A DNA stretch of 64,000 bases from Mollicutes bacterium Phil14 (GTDB lineage Bacteria > Bacillota_I > Bacilli_A > ML615J-28 > CAG-698): assembly GCA_001940985.1 (NCBI GenBank), contig MSHB01000025.1, positions 35,613 through 99,612 on the forward strand. Direction: 5' to 3'. The notes under the pieces were generated by a model. That model did no database searches. It was not told the origin of the DNA and was given only the letters and a program-made list of their open reading frames with translations. A program made the translations under genes and the position numbers. The stretch's first letter is position 1. The number at the start of each line of letters is the position of its first letter. This document shows, piece after piece, positions 43,645 through 53,501 of this stretch.

Positions 43645-44478
43645 ATGAAAAAAATTAGTTTAATGATTTTAATGTTTTTATTATTTGTATTTGTTGGATG
43701 TGGTAGTAGTGATAAAATTAATGTTATTAGTAGAGAAGCTAGTTCAGGAACTAGAAGTGCATTTGTTGAGATGTTTGAAATATTAGAAGATGGAGTAGAT
43801 AAAACTACAAAAAATGCTCAAGTTACTCAAAGTACTAGTGTAGTAATTACATCAGTTGCCCAAAATAAAAATTCTATTGGTTACATTTCTTTAGGTTCAC
43901 TTAATGATACTGTTAAGGCTGTTTCTATTGATGGAGTAGAAGCAACTGTAGCTAATGTTTTGGGCGGTGACTATAAAATTTCAAGACCATTTAATTTAGT
44001 ATACAAAGCAGATTTAGATGAATTGTCAAAGGACTTTATAAAGTTCATTTTAAGTAAAGAAGGACAAGATATTATTAATAATAATAATTATATTAAAGTA
44101 AGTAAAGAAGAAGAAAATTATGTAAGCCAAAAATTAACTGGTAAAATAGTTTTAGCAGGATCTACATCAGTATCACCAGTCATGGAAAAACTAGCTGATG
44201 CATACAAGAAACTTAACACAGGCGTTGAGATTGAAATTCAACAATCAGGTTCTAGTGCAGGTATTACTAGCGTTTCTAAAGGTATATGTAATATTGGTAT
44301 GTCTTCACGTGAATTAAAAACTAGTGAACTAGAAAGTGGTTTATTATATGAAAGAATAGCAGTAGATGGAATTGCAGTTATTGTAAATAAAAATAATGAT
44401 ATTTTAAATTTAACAAGTAAACAAGTAAAAGATATTTTTGTTGGTAATGTTACAAGTTGGGCTGAATTAAATAAATAA
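43645..44478 (+). CDS. pstS: Phosphate-binding lipoprotein PstS with swapped halves
   Basis: The 277-residue lipoprotein (VFVGCGSS, Cys near residue 19) binds phosphate for PstCAB. Family motifs occur in reversed order. The part normally C-terminal comes first (NVISREASSGTRSAFVEMF, IGYISLGSLND, YKISRPFNLVYK, FILSKEGQDII, residues 25-150). The normally N-terminal part follows (GKIVLAGSTSVSPVMEKLA, QQSGSSAG, MSSREL, VDGIAVIVNKNNDILNL, IFVGNVTSWAEL). This is a circular permutation with all phosphate-contact segments present. GGAGAG precedes the ATG. Confidence 0.9.
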   Translation: MKKISLMILMFLLFVFVGCGSSDKINVISREASSGTRSAFVEMFEILEDGVDKTTKNAQVTQSTSVVITSVAQNKNSIGYISLGSLNDTVKAVSIDGVEATVANVLGGDYKISRPFNLVYKADLDELSKDFIKFILSKEGQDIINNNNYIKVSKEEENYVSQKLTGKIVLAGSTSVSPVMEKLADAYKKLNTGVEIEIQQSGSSAGITSVSKGICNIGMSSRELKTSELESGLLYERIAVDGIAVIVNKNNDILNLTSKQVKDIFVGNVTSWAELNK

Positions 44479-44514
44479 GATAAATAAAAAATATAAAGAT
44501 AAGGTCTTGATAGT

Positions 44515-45360
44515 ATGCAAAAAAAAGAAAAGGTAATGAAAATACTTTTTTCTATCGTGGCTAGTGTGTCAATACTGTCTGTAGTATTGATATGTGTGTT
44601 TTTGTTAGCTAGAGGTATTCCAGCAATCACTAAGATTGGGCCATTTAAATTTATTTTTGGGAAAAACTGGAATCCTGAAAATAATGAATTTGGAATATTC
44701 CCAATGATATTAGGTAGCATATATGTAACGATAGGAGCAATAATTGTTGGGGTTCCTGCAGGGTTACTTTGCGCTATATTTATGTCTAAATTTTGTTCGA
44801 AAAAGTTATATAAAATACTTAACCCAATGATTCAATTATTAGCTGGGATACCATCGATAGTATATGGCTTTTTTGGATTGATGGTATTAGTTCCGTTAAA
44901 TAGTAAGATATTCGGTGGAAATGGAATGGGAATCATTACAGCGTCAACACTTTTAGGTATAATGATATTACCTACAATTATTAGTGTTGCTCAAAGTTCT
45001 ATTGAAGCTGTACCAAATTCTTATTATGAGGGAGCTCTAGCTCTTGGAGCTACACATGAAAAAAGTGTTATTAAAGTTGTTGTTAAATCAGCGAGCTCTG
45101 GTATAACTGCAGGAGTAATTTTAGGTGTTGGCAGAGCTATTGGCGAAACTATGGCTTTAGTGATGGTGGCTGGTAATGCTTCAATTATACCAAATTCCAT
45201 TACATCTATGGTGAGAACATTAACAGCAAATATAGTTCTTGAAATGGCATACGCAACAGATTTACATGAAGGAGCTTTAATTGCAACTGGATTAGTATTA
45301 TTTGTTTTTATATTAATAATTGATGCATCATTTTTGTTGATAAAGAGGAAAGTGAAATGA
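44515..45360 (+). CDS. pstC: Phosphate ABC transporter permease PstC
   Basis: The 281-residue protein has about six transmembrane segments and the PstC motifs GIPSIVYGFFGLMVLVPL and EGALALGATHEKSVIKVV (EAA loop). The ribosome site is weak (AAGG ten bases upstream). Its stop overlaps the pstA start (ATGA). Confidence 0.94.
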   Translation: MQKKEKVMKILFSIVASVSILSVVLICVFLLARGIPAITKIGPFKFIFGKNWNPENNEFGIFPMILGSIYVTIGAIIVGVPAGLLCAIFMSKFCSKKLYKILNPMIQLLAGIPSIVYGFFGLMVLVPLNSKIFGGNGMGIITASTLLGIMILPTIISVAQSSIEAVPNSYYEGALALGATHEKSVIKVVVKSASSGITAGVILGVGRAIGETMALVMVAGNASIIPNSITSMVRTLTANIVLEMAYATDLHEGALIATGLVLFVFILIIDASFLLIKRKVK

Positions 45361-46187
45361 AAAAAAATAAGAAATGTATCTTTTCAATAGTAGTTAGAAT
45401 AGCAGTTGTAGCAGGGACTGTGTTTACGGTTGGTATATTACTTTTCATAGTTGGTTATATTTTAATAAAAGGTGTTCCTCATTTGAAACTAAGTTTATTT
45501 GAATTTGAATATAATTCTACTAATACTTCAATGATGCCAGCAATTATTAACACAATATTAATGATTGTTTTAACATTAGTGATAGCAATTCCAATAGGAG
45601 TTATTACTGCTATTTATTTAACTGAATATTCAAAAAGAAATAATTTACTAATACGTATAATTAGAATAACAACAGAAACATTGTCAGGAATACCATCAAT
45701 TATATATGGATTGTTTGGTTACATATTTTTTGTAATATTTATGAAATTTGATTATTCTTTATTATCTGGAGCACTAACATTATCAATAATGATATTGCCA
45801 ATTATAATTAGAACAACAGAAGAGGCGTTGTTAGCAGTTCCAAATTCATATCGAGAAGGAAGTTATGGCTTAGGAGCAGGTAAGATTAGAACAATTTTTA
45901 AAATTGTACTTCCAGCTGCCTTTCAAGGAATATTTGCGGGAATCATACTTTCTATTGGTAGAATTGTTGGTGAAAGTGCTGCACTTATATATACCGCAGG
46001 TACAGTACCCAAAATAGCTTCAAGTCTGTTATCTTCAACTAGAACACTTTCAGTGCATATGTATTCGTTATGGTCAGAAGGACTATATACAAATGAGGCA
46101 TATGCAACGGCAGTTGTGCTTTTGATTATTGTTATAGGGATAAATGCTTTAGCAAATAGAGTTTCAAAAAAAATTATTAAAAGGTGA
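45357..46187 (+). CDS. pstA: Phosphate ABC transporter permease PstA
   Basis: The 276-residue protein has six transmembrane segments, [41 protein letters not shown] and [21 protein letters not shown], all typical of PstA. It is translationally coupled to pstC. Confidence 0.94.
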   Translation: MKKNKKCIFSIVVRIAVVAGTVFTVGILLFIVGYILIKGVPHLKLSLFEFEYNSTNTSMMPAIINTILMIVLTLVIAIPIGVITAIYLTEYSKRNNLLIRIIRITTETLSGIPSIIYGLFGYIFFVIFMKFDYSLLSGALTLSIMILPIIIRTTEEALLAVPNSYREGSYGLGAGKIRTIFKIVLPAAFQGIFAGIILSIGRIVGESAALIYTAGTVPKIASSLLSSTRTLSVHMYSLWSEGLYTNEAYATAVVLLIIVIGINALANRVSKKIIKR

Positions 46188-46191
46188 TTTT

Positions 46192-46944
46192 ATGGAAAAT
46201 AAAATATCAATTCAAAACTTAAATTTATATTATGGTGATTTTCATGCACTTAAAAATATAAATTTAGATATACAAAAAAATGAGATAATTGCACTAATAG
46301 GTCCTAGTGGCTGTGGTAAATCAACATTACTTAAATGTTTAAATAGAATGAATGATTTAGTAGAAAACTGTAAGATTACTGGTAAAATTTTTTTAGATAA
46401 TGAAAACATATATGATGATGTCAATATTAATTTATTAAGAAAAAGAATGGGAATGGTTTTTCAGAAGCCTAACCTTTTTCCAATGAGTATATATGATAAT
46501 ATAGCGTTTGGTCCAAGGACACATGGTGTTAAATCAAAAGTTAAATTAGATTTGATTGTTGAAAAATCTTTGAAAGATGCTGCAATTTGGGATGAAGTAA
46601 AAGATCGTTTGAAAGAAAATGCATTAGGACTTTCAGGTGGCCAGCAACAAAGGTTATGTATTGCAAGAGCGCTTGCTGTTGAACCAGAAGTTTTGTTGAT
46701 GGATGAACCTACTAGTGCACTTGACCCTATTTCTACTGCTAAAATAGAAGAATTGATTTTACGACTTAAAGAAAACTACACAATAATTATTGTTACACAT
46801 AATATGCAACAAGCAGCTAGAATATCAGATAGAACAGCATTTTTTCTTTTAGGAGATATGATAGAAGTAAATGATACAGAGAAGATTTTCTCAATGCCTA
46901 ATGATAAAAGAACAGAAGATTATATTACAGGGAGATTTGGATAA
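46192..46944 (+). CDS. pstB: Phosphate ABC transporter ATPase PstB
   Basis: The 250-residue protein has Walker [10 protein letters not shown] followed by the PstB-specific [11 protein letters not shown], the signature [14 protein letters not shown], Walker [14 protein letters not shown] and the H-loop [20 protein letters not shown] precedes the ATG. Its stop overlaps the phoU start. Confidence 0.97.
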   Translation: MENKISIQNLNLYYGDFHALKNINLDIQKNEIIALIGPSGCGKSTLLKCLNRMNDLVENCKITGKIFLDNENIYDDVNINLLRKRMGMVFQKPNLFPMSIYDNIAFGPRTHGVKSKVKLDLIVEKSLKDAAIWDEVKDRLKENALGLSGGQQQRLCIARALAVEPEVLLMDEPTSALDPISTAKIEELILRLKENYTIIIVTHNMQQAARISDRTAFFLLGDMIEVNDTEKIFSMPNDKRTEDYITGRFG

Positions 46945-47594
46945 TGCGTAGTAAACTTGATCAAGAATTAGATTTGTTAAATTATCAATTGATTAGTATG
47001 GGATCAATGTGTGAGGATGCAATAAAACTTGCAATGAAATCATTATTTGAAAAAAATATTGACCTAGCTATAAATGCTATTGAAATGGATAAAAAAGTTG
47101 ACTGTTTAGAAAGAGATATAGAATCATTATGCTTAAGACTTCTACTTCAACAACATCCTGTCGCTAAAGATTTTAGAATAATTTCTGCAGCTTTAAAAAT
47201 GATTTCTGATATTGAAAGGATTGGCGATCAAGCTTCAGATATTGCAGAAATATCTGAATATATTAGTGACAAAACTATAAAATCGTGGTATTATATAAAA
47301 GAAATGGCAGATGCTAGTATAAAAATGGTTACTAAAAGCATCGACTCTTTTGTGAAAAGAGATATTGAATTGGCAAATGAAGTTATAAATGATGATGACA
47401 TTGTTGATGATTTATTTGTTAAAACAAAAGCAGCTATAATTAATGATATTATTGAGAAATCGGATGATGGCGAAAATTATTTAGATTTATTTATGATATC
47501 AAAGTATTTAGAAAGAGTAGCTGATCATGCCACAAATATCGCTGAGTGGGTTTTATATTCTATCACTGGAAAGCACGATGAAATGAATGAATAA
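46944..47594 (+). CDS. phoU: Phosphate signalling regulator PhoU
   Basis: PhoU links Pst transport to the PhoR kinase. The 216-residue helical protein has two PhoU repeats with metal-binding acidic motifs (ERIGDQASDIAE near 95, ERVADHATNIAEW near 195). It starts in the one-base overlap with pstB. Confidence 0.95.
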   Translation: MRSKLDQELDLLNYQLISMGSMCEDAIKLAMKSLFEKNIDLAINAIEMDKKVDCLERDIESLCLRLLLQQHPVAKDFRIISAALKMISDIERIGDQASDIAEISEYISDKTIKSWYYIKEMADASIKMVTKSIDSFVKRDIELANEVINDDDIVDDLFVKTKAAIINDIIEKSDDGENYLDLFMISKYLERVADHATNIAEWVLYSITGKHDEMNE

Positions 47595-47611
47595 TTGAGA
47601 GGAGTAACAAG

Positions 47612-48295
47612 ATGATATATTTTCTTGAAGATGATGAAAACATTAGAAAATTTGTGACATATGCATTAAAAAGTTCGGGATTTGATGCAAAACCTTTTAG
47701 CTTGCCAAGCGAGTTTTATTTAGGAATGCAAGAGGCTACACCATCACTAATTATATTGGATATTATGTTGCCAGAAGAAGATGGTATTAGCATTTTAGGA
47801 AAGATTAGAAAGAATCCTGTTACTGCAAAAATCCCAGTTATTCTTTTAAGTGCTAAGAGTACTGAATATGATAAAGTTATCGGTCTTGATAATGGCGCAG
47901 ATGATTACTTAACTAAACCATTTGGGACAATGGAATTAATATCAAGAGTAAAAGCTCTTTTAAGAAGAACAGAAAATAATAATTATATATATATGATAAA
48001 TGGTTTGTACGTTTGTCCTAGCAAACACATTGTTAAGGTGAATAATGAAGATATTTCATTAACTTTAAAAGAATATAAGTTGCTTTGTTTGTTGTTAGAA
48101 AATGGTGGTAATGTTGTTCCTCGAGAAAAAATATTAACTGATATTTGGGGATATGATTTTTTAGGTGAAAGCAGAACTATTGACGTTCATATAGGAAGTT
48201 TAAGAAGTAAATTAAAAGAATGTGGATCCTTAATAGAAACCGTAAAAGGAATTGGATATAAAATCGGTGATAGTAATGAAAAAAAAGATATTTAG
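47612..48295 (+). CDS. phoP: Response regulator PhoP (PhoB-type)
   Basis: The 227-residue OmpR-family regulator has the receiver acidic pair EDDE, phosphoacceptor Asp in LIILDIMLPEEDG (about residue 53), conserved Lys in LTKPF and a C-terminal winged helix (SRTIDVHIGSLRSKL). Its position after pstSCAB-phoU and before a PAS kinase identifies the phosphate system. GAGGAG precedes the ATG. Confidence 0.9.
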   Translation: MIYFLEDDENIRKFVTYALKSSGFDAKPFSLPSEFYLGMQEATPSLIILDIMLPEEDGISILGKIRKNPVTAKIPVILLSAKSTEYDKVIGLDNGADDYLTKPFGTMELISRVKALLRRTENNNYIYMINGLYVCPSKHIVKVNNEDISLTLKEYKLLCLLLENGGNVVPREKILTDIWGYDFLGESRTIDVHIGSLRSKLKECGSLIETVKGIGYKIGDSNEKKDI

Positions 48296-49931
48296 AAGTT
48301 ATATAATTTTATCAGCAATTATAATTCTTTTATCAATAGTTAGTTTGATATTTATATTATATAATAAGTTGAGTTCACAACTTATTGTTAGTTTAAAAAA
48401 TGATGCTATTTATTTAGAAAATATTATTGAAAATAATCAAATTGATAGTCTTAAACAATTAAATAATATTGAAGATAGAATAACAATAATCAAAACAGAT
48501 GGAACAGTTTTATTTGATAGCCAAGCCCATATAACTGATATGGAGAATCATTTAGAAAGAGAAGAAATAAAGCAAGCTATTGAAAAAGGTGAAGGTCAGG
48601 CACACCGATATTCTTCAACACTATCTGTGAAAACAATATATTATGCAAAACTTTTACCTAATGGAATAATATTAAGGGTTTCTAGAAATTTGCAATCTGT
48701 TTGGTCAATATTATTAAACATATTAAGACCTATCATTATATTGTTTATAGTGATTATAGCTTTTTCAATAATACTATCTAATGATATTTCGAAAAAAATT
48801 GTATCACCAATTAATAAAATAGATTTAAATAATCCGGAAAATAATAATACATATGAAGAACTTTCACCATTGTTAATAAAAATTGCTAAACAAAACGAGC
48901 GTGTAAAAGAGCAAATGGAAGTATTATCTCGAAAGCAATATGAATTTGAATTATTAACAGAAAATATGAGTGAAGGATTCATATTAGTAGATAAAAAATA
49001 TGAAGTTTTAAGTTATAACAAAAGTGCAGAAAAATTGTTTGGAATTTCTAAAAATAATGAAAATAATAATATTTTAGCAATAAACAGAAGTCAGGAATTT
49101 AGAAAATCAGTAGATGATTCTTTCAATGGCAAACACAATTCACAAAAAATCGAATTGAATAATAAATTTTATCAAATAGTATCTAATCCAGTATATAATA
49201 ACACTGAAGTTATTGGTGTGGTTTTGATAATATTAGATATTACAGAAAAAGAAGAACGTGAATTATTAAGACAAGAATTCACATCAAATGTATCGCACGA
49301 ATTAAAAACACCTTTAACTTCCATATATGGTATTAGTGACATGATTAGCAATGGGTTAGTAAAACAAGAAGATATTGCTGGTTTTATCAATAATATAAAA
49401 GAAGAAACAACAAGAATGATAACATTAATTGATGACATCATAAAGTTATCTAAGTTGGATGAAGGTGGAAAAAATATTGAAAGAACAGATGTTGATTTAT
49501 ATGAAATTGCAAATAACGTAATGATACGTTTTCAAAATAAAGCTAAGAGCAATGAAGTTAATCTTTCTTTAGAAGGAAAAAGTGTTATTATTAATGGTTC
49601 AAAGTCAATACTTGAAGAAATGGTAGCAAATTTAATTGATAATGCAATAAAATATAATCATCCTAATGGATATGTAAAAATATTAGTAGATGAAATTGAT
49701 AATCCATTTTTAAGTGTTGCAGATACTGGAATAGGAATTCCTGATGATTGTAAGGAAAGAGTGTTTGAAAGATTTTTCAGAGTTGAAAAAAGTCGCTCTA
49801 AGACTGTTGAAGGTACTGGATTAGGACTTTCTATTGTAAAACATGGAGTTATTTTCCATAATGCAAAGGTTTATTTAGAAAGTAAAGTTAATATTGGAAC
49901 AATGGTTAAAATAGTATTTAAAAAAGGATAA
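48276..49931 (+). CDS. phoR: Sensor histidine kinase PhoR
   Basis: The 551-residue kinase has two transmembrane helices (about residues 8-28 and 150-170) around an extracellular sensor, a PAS domain (ENMSEGFILVDKKYEVLSYN), HisKA with the phosphoacceptor in SHELKTPLTSI, and HATPase N, G1 and G2 boxes (DNAIKYNHP, VADTGIGIPDDC, EGTGLGLSIV). ATG 48276 follows GGTGAT and overlaps the phoP end; an upstream in-frame start at 48252 lacks a ribosome site. Confidence 0.92.
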   Translation: MKKKIFRSYIILSAIIILLSIVSLIFILYNKLSSQLIVSLKNDAIYLENIIENNQIDSLKQLNNIEDRITIIKTDGTVLFDSQAHITDMENHLEREEIKQAIEKGEGQAHRYSSTLSVKTIYYAKLLPNGIILRVSRNLQSVWSILLNILRPIIILFIVIIAFSIILSNDISKKIVSPINKIDLNNPENNNTYEELSPLLIKIAKQNERVKEQMEVLSRKQYEFELLTENMSEGFILVDKKYEVLSYNKSAEKLFGISKNNENNNILAINRSQEFRKSVDDSFNGKHNSQKIELNNKFYQIVSNPVYNNTEVIGVVLIILDITEKEERELLRQEFTSNVSHELKTPLTSIYGISDMISNGLVKQEDIAGFINNIKEETTRMITLIDDIIKLSKLDEGGKNIERTDVDLYEIANNVMIRFQNKAKSNEVNLSLEGKSVIINGSKSILEEMVANLIDNAIKYNHPNGYVKILVDEIDNPFLSVADTGIGIPDDCKERVFERFFRVEKSRSKTVEGTGLGLSIVKHGVIFHNAKVYLESKVNIGTMVKIVFKKG

Positions 49932-49960
49932 AATATTTAAACGTTTACATAAATAAAATG

Positions 49961-49989
49961 TTGAAAAATGTCATTTTTTTTGATATAAT
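49961..49989 (+). promoter_or_regulatory. SigA promoter of the pbuG leader
   Basis: TTGAAA (49961-49966), a 17-base spacer and TATAAT (49984-49989). Confidence 0.8.
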
Positions 49990-50002
49990 GTTATCGTAAA
50001 TA

Positions 50003-50075
50003 AATCGTATACATTTGAAAATATGGTTCAAACGTCTCTACCTCGTCACCGTAAATGATGAGACTACGATGCATA
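50003..50075 (+). promoter_or_regulatory. Purine riboswitch, guanine type, plus strand
   Basis: Conserved parts are J1/2 TATACAT, P2 TTGAA/TTCAA with loop AATATGG, J2/3 ACGTCTCTACC, P3 CTCGTCA/TGATGAG with loop CCGTAAA, and J3/1 ACTAC. The C in ACTA corresponds to position 74, which selects guanine or hypoxanthine over adenine. P1 is short and was assigned by eye. Confidence 0.92.
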
Positions 50076-50123
50076 CTTAGATAATTGAGGTTTTTTAACT
50101 TCTCTTTTTGGTTTTGCATAGTT

Positions 50124-50156
50124 GTCTTGTTTGAACTAAGTTCTTACAAGACTTTT
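50124..50156 (+). terminator. Riboswitch terminator upstream of pbuG
   Basis: GTCTTGT (50124-50130) pairs with ACAAGAC (50146-50152), with an inner GAAC/GTTC stem, and TTTT follows. It serves as the off state. Confidence 0.75.
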
Positions 50157-50209
50157 ATTATGATTTAATTACAACTAAAACAAATTATTTAAGGAGGAGT
50201 TTCTTTTTT

Positions 50210-51721
50210 ATGAAAGAACAAAAAGATTTTTTCGGCATTAAAAAAGCCGGCTCAACAGTGAAAACTGAGGTTTTTGCTGGTATTGTAACTTTTTTGGCAA
50301 TGTCTTATATTTTGACAGTTAATCCAAATCAGATGCTAAATGATCTTGCAGATGTTAGATGGCCATCAGTATTCTTAGCTACAGCTATAGGAGCAGTTAT
50401 TGGTACATTATTAATGGCGTTTTTGGCAAAGATGCCTTATGCTCAAGCTTCAGGAATGGGTTTAAACGCAATGGTTGGCCTTATTATTGGCGGTTCTATG
50501 GGTTTTGCTTATACATTAGGCAATGCTTTGTTAATTATTTTTATTGATGGTATTTTATTCTTATTAGTTTCAATTGTTCCGATTGGACGCGATAAAGAAA
50601 CAAAAAAACTTATTACTTTGAGAGAAAAAATATTCGATGGAATGCCAAAAGTTGTTCGTACATCTATCACAGTTGGTATTGGACTATTCATTGCTTTTAT
50701 TGGAATGCAAAATGCACATATTATAGTTGATAACAAATACACTTTAGTAGAATTTGTTAATTTAGCTGGTAAAGATGCTTGGGCTGCTGGTGGCGCCGCT
50801 AGAAGTGCAATTGTTGCCTTATTTGGTTTGTTTGTAATTGCAGTTTTGGAAAACTTTAAAGTCAAAGGTTCTGTAATTATTGGTATACTTGCTGCTACAA
50901 TTTTATCTATTCCTCTAGGAGTAACTGATATTAATATATTGTTAGGAAAAACAGGTGGTGTTACTTGGAAATTCTGGGAAAACTTTGCTAATTTCTTTAG
51001 TTTTGATGCAGAAAAAGGTGGAGTATTCTTCTCAGCATTTACTGAAGGCTTGAATTTTCCAGAAGGTTCATTCTTTACTACTTTAATGTTAATTATTACT
51101 TTTGCAATGATAGATATGTTTGATACAATGGGAACAGTAGTAGGATGTGCTACAAACGCTGGTTTAATTGATGAAAATGGAAAACCTTTAGCATATGATA
51201 AGATTATGTATTCAGATTCTATCGCTACATGTGCTGGTGCATTACTGGGTACTTCAACAGTTACTACATTTGTTGAAAGTGGTGCTGGTGTAGCTGCAGG
51301 TGGTAGAACAGGATTAACAGCTTTAGTTACTGCTATTTTATTCTTCTTATCAATTTTCTTAATGCCATTATTCGCATTCATCCCAAGTGCTGCTGCTGCT
51401 TCAGCATTAATTTATGTTGGTGTTTTAATGATGTCAAATGTTAAGAATGTTGATTTTAGCAGTGTTAAGAACTCTATTCCTGCTTTCTTAACAATCATTG
51501 TTATGTTATTAGGCTATTCAATTACTAAAGGTATTGGTGTAGGTCTACTTTCTTATGTAATTTTAGCAAGCATAATTTATGTAATTGATATAATTAAATA
51601 TGCTGCAGCTAAGAAGAATAATCCAGAAATAGAAAAACCTGTTTGGGAAGTTTCAATTGTGGCTATAGTTGTTTCATGCTTATTCTTGATTTACTTCTTA
51701 GTGCCTACAATTATAAAATAA
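50210..51721 (+). CDS. pbuG: Guanine/hypoxanthine permease, NCS2 AzgA-like
   Basis: The 503-residue protein has about 12-13 transmembrane segments. It starts FFGIKKAGSTVKTEVFAGIVTFLAMSYIL-like (typical AzgA/PbuG), has MGLNAMVGLIIGG, MFDTMGTVVG and TVTTFVESGAGVAAGGRTG. It imports hypoxanthine and guanine by proton symport. GGAGG precedes the ATG, and the guanine riboswitch agrees with the substrate. Confidence 0.93.
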   Translation: MKEQKDFFGIKKAGSTVKTEVFAGIVTFLAMSYILTVNPNQMLNDLADVRWPSVFLATAIGAVIGTLLMAFLAKMPYAQASGMGLNAMVGLIIGGSMGFAYTLGNALLIIFIDGILFLLVSIVPIGRDKETKKLITLREKIFDGMPKVVRTSITVGIGLFIAFIGMQNAHIIVDNKYTLVEFVNLAGKDAWAAGGAARSAIVALFGLFVIAVLENFKVKGSVIIGILAATILSIPLGVTDINILLGKTGGVTWKFWENFANFFSFDAEKGGVFFSAFTEGLNFPEGSFFTTLMLIITFAMIDMFDTMGTVVGCATNAGLIDENGKPLAYDKIMYSDSIATCAGALLGTSTVTTFVESGAGVAAGGRTGLTALVTAILFFLSIFLMPLFAFIPSAAAASALIYVGVLMMSNVKNVDFSSVKNSIPAFLTIIVMLLGYSITKGIGVGLLSYVILASIIYVIDIIKYAAAKKNNPEIEKPVWEVSIVAIVVSCLFLIYFLVPTIIK

Positions 51722-51735
51722 AAGTAAAATGAATT

Positions 51736-51770
51736 ATAAGAGTTAACATTAGTTAACTCTTATATTTTTT
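51736..51770 (+). terminator. Terminator of pbuG
   Basis: ATAAGAGTTAAC (51736-51747) pairs with GTTAACTCTTAT (51752-51763) around ATTA, followed by T7. Confidence 0.88.
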
Positions 51771-51795
51771 TAACTTGGTTATAGCGTAAATAAAA

Positions 51796-51850
51796 AATAC
51801 ATTAGATTTTAAGCAATATTATAAAATTACTTTATCTAATGTATTTTTTT
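51796..51850. terminator. Second, bidirectional terminator between convergent permeases
   Basis: AATACATTAGAT (51796-51807) pairs with ATCTAATGTATT (51834-51845) around a 26-base loop; A and T runs flank both sides. Confidence 0.75.
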
Positions 51851-51877
51851 ATTATTCTTATTTAAAACAAGTATTTA

Positions 51878-53254
51878 TTATTCTAAAGAAGATGATTCGC
51901 TTTCGCTTTCTTCATTAGGTAATATTAGATTTAATATTATGCCAAAAACTGCTGCTAGAGCCATTCCTGAAAAATTGAAACTACCAAAAGATAATACTGC
52001 ACCACCAATACCAATTATCAACATAACAGAAATGATAATTAAATTTCTTGTTTTAGTTAAGTCAGTATTCGCATCTTGTAAAGTTTTTAGACCGTTTGAA
52101 GCTATGAAACCATAAAGAATTAAACAGATACCACCCATTACGCAACTAGGTATACTAGAAATTATTGTAGTGAATATATTACAGAATGATAGTGCTATAG
52201 CAATTATAGCTGCTCCACCAGTTACCCAAACACTGCCAACTTTTGTTATTCCAACAACAGATGTATTTTCACCATATGATGTGTTAGCAGGACCACCAAG
52301 TAAACCAGCAACAGAAGTGGCGATACCATCTCCTAGTAGTGTGCGATGTAAACCTGGATCTTTTAAATAATCTTCACCAGTAATTTTACCTAAAACTTTA
52401 TGATCACCAATATGCTCACAAATGGTTGCAAATGCAAGTGGAATGACACTGATTGCAGCTGCAAAATTAATTTTTACCATTTCAATTCCTAAACCAAGTT
52501 CAGAATTTTTCCATCCTATGAATTTGAAATCAGGAATTTTAAACCATTGCGCTGGATGAATAATAACTTCTTTAATACTATTTAAATTTACTAATTGACC
52601 ATAATCACTATTAGGAATAAAACCAATAATAATTGCAAATATATATCCAAATACAATACCTATTAAAAATGGTATTACTTTGAAGAAACCTTTTGCTTTA
52701 ATGGCAACAAAAGCAATAACAAGCATCGTAACTATTGCCACAACAATTGAACGCCAATCCCCAGCAAAAGGATTGCTTAATAGGTTTTCTGTTGCCTTTT
52801 CAACTAAACCTGTATTTAATATAGCACTTGAAGATAAACCAAGACCTATTACCATAATCATTGGACCAACAACTACTGGAGGAAGTAATTTATTTAACCA
52901 CTCAGTACCAGATATTTTAATAAAAATTGCAACAATACAATATATCAAACCAGCAATTACTATTCCAGTTAATGCAGCACCATATCCACCACCAGTCATA
53001 TTTGCCGCACCAATAACATAAGAGATATAAGCAAAGCTTGAACCTAGATAAATTGGAACTTTTGCTTTTGTACAAAGAATATAAATTAATGTTCCGATTC
53101 CTGAACAAAATAGTGCAACTGAAATAGATAAGCCTGTTAAAATTGGAACAAGTACTGTAGCTCCAAACATTGCAAATACATGTTGAATGCTAAGCAAAAC
53201 TAATTTGCTTGTTTTCGGTCTGTCTTTTGCGCCAAGTAAAAGATTTTGATTCAT
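51878..53254 (-). CDS. Uracil/xanthine-type NCS2 permease
   Basis: The 458-residue protein has the NCS2 fold: SIQHVFAMFGATVLVPILTG, LGSSFAYISYVIGAA, LPPVVVGPMIMVIGL, FATICEHIGDHKVLG and GGPANTSYGENTSVVGITK. By sequence it looks closest to UraA/PyrP uracil permeases. Its leader holds a guanine-type riboswitch, which in Bacillus controls xanthine permease PbuX, so the substrate could be a purine; I leave the symbol open. GGAGGAAA precedes the ATG. Confidence 0.85.
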   Translation of the reverse strand: MNQNLLLGAKDRPKTSKLVLLSIQHVFAMFGATVLVPILTGLSISVALFCSGIGTLIYILCTKAKVPIYLGSSFAYISYVIGAANMTGGGYGAALTGIVIAGLIYCIVAIFIKISGTEWLNKLLPPVVVGPMIMVIGLGLSSSAILNTGLVEKATENLLSNPFAGDWRSIVVAIVTMLVIAFVAIKAKGFFKVIPFLIGIVFGYIFAIIIGFIPNSDYGQLVNLNSIKEVIIHPAQWFKIPDFKFIGWKNSELGLGIEMVKINFAAAISVIPLAFATICEHIGDHKVLGKITGEDYLKDPGLHRTLLGDGIATSVAGLLGGPANTSYGENTSVVGITKVGSVWVTGGAAIIAIALSFCNIFTTIISSIPSCVMGGICLILYGFIASNGLKTLQDANTDLTKTRNLIIISVMLIIGIGGAVLSFGSFNFSGMALAAVFGIILNLILPNEESESESSSLE

Positions 53255-53282
53255 AATTTTCCTCCTAATATAATTATTTTAT

Positions 53283-53317
53283 AAAAAAAGATTCAAAAAC
53301 AAAAATATTTTTGAATC
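53283..53317 (-). terminator. Second terminator-like hairpin in the permease leader
   Basis: On the minus strand GATTCAAAAA (53317-53308) pairs with TTTTTGAATC (53299-53290) around eight bases, followed by T7. The first base of the 5' arm is the last base of the upstream frame's stop codon (TAG, 53319-53317). Confidence 0.75.
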
Positions 53318-53424
53318 TATTTTATACCAAATATTAAAAATGATAAGTCACAAAAAGTAGAGGCAAAAATAGCGTCCTCTAATATAATTTTTTTTATTAG
53401 GATGGCGTTAAATGTAGTTTTCAT
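53317..53424 (-). CDS. 35-codon upstream open frame in riboswitch leader
   Basis: ATG at 53424-53422 follows a perfect GGAGG (53434-53430) with five-base spacing. The product would be a 35-residue hydrophobic peptide (MKTTFNAILIKKIILEDAIF and so on, ending FGIK). It matches no family I know. It lies after the first riboswitch terminator and ends at the base of the second hairpin, so ribosomes finishing it would cover that hairpin's 5' arm. It could be a leader peptide used for attenuation or a small membrane protein. Coding status is unproven. Confidence 0.45.
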   Translation of the reverse strand: MKTTFNAILIKKIILEDAIFASTFCDLSFLIFGIK

Positions 53425-53442
53425 ATTTACCTCCAACTCAAC

Positions 53443-53470
53443 AAAAAAAGTCTTTAAGCATAGTAAAGAC
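53443..53470 (-). terminator. Riboswitch terminator of the permease leader
   Basis: On the minus strand GTCTTTA (53470-53464) pairs with TAAAGAC (53456-53450) followed by T7. TCTAAGGTC overlapping the 5' arm can pair instead with GACTTTAGA at the 3' side of aptamer P1, forming an antiterminator. Confidence 0.85.
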
Positions 53471-53501
53471 CTTAGAAAAAAATATTGAAATTTTTTTTAT
53501 C

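Noticed and set aside
44238-44720. 160-residue open frame antisense across pstS-pstC
   Set aside because: Spans the junction of two real coupled genes and has no initiation signal.
50509-51381. 290-residue open frame antisense to pbuG
   Set aside because: It mirrors the codon structure of a clear permease gene, has a low-complexity Pro/Thr/Ala composition, no ribosome site and no family match.
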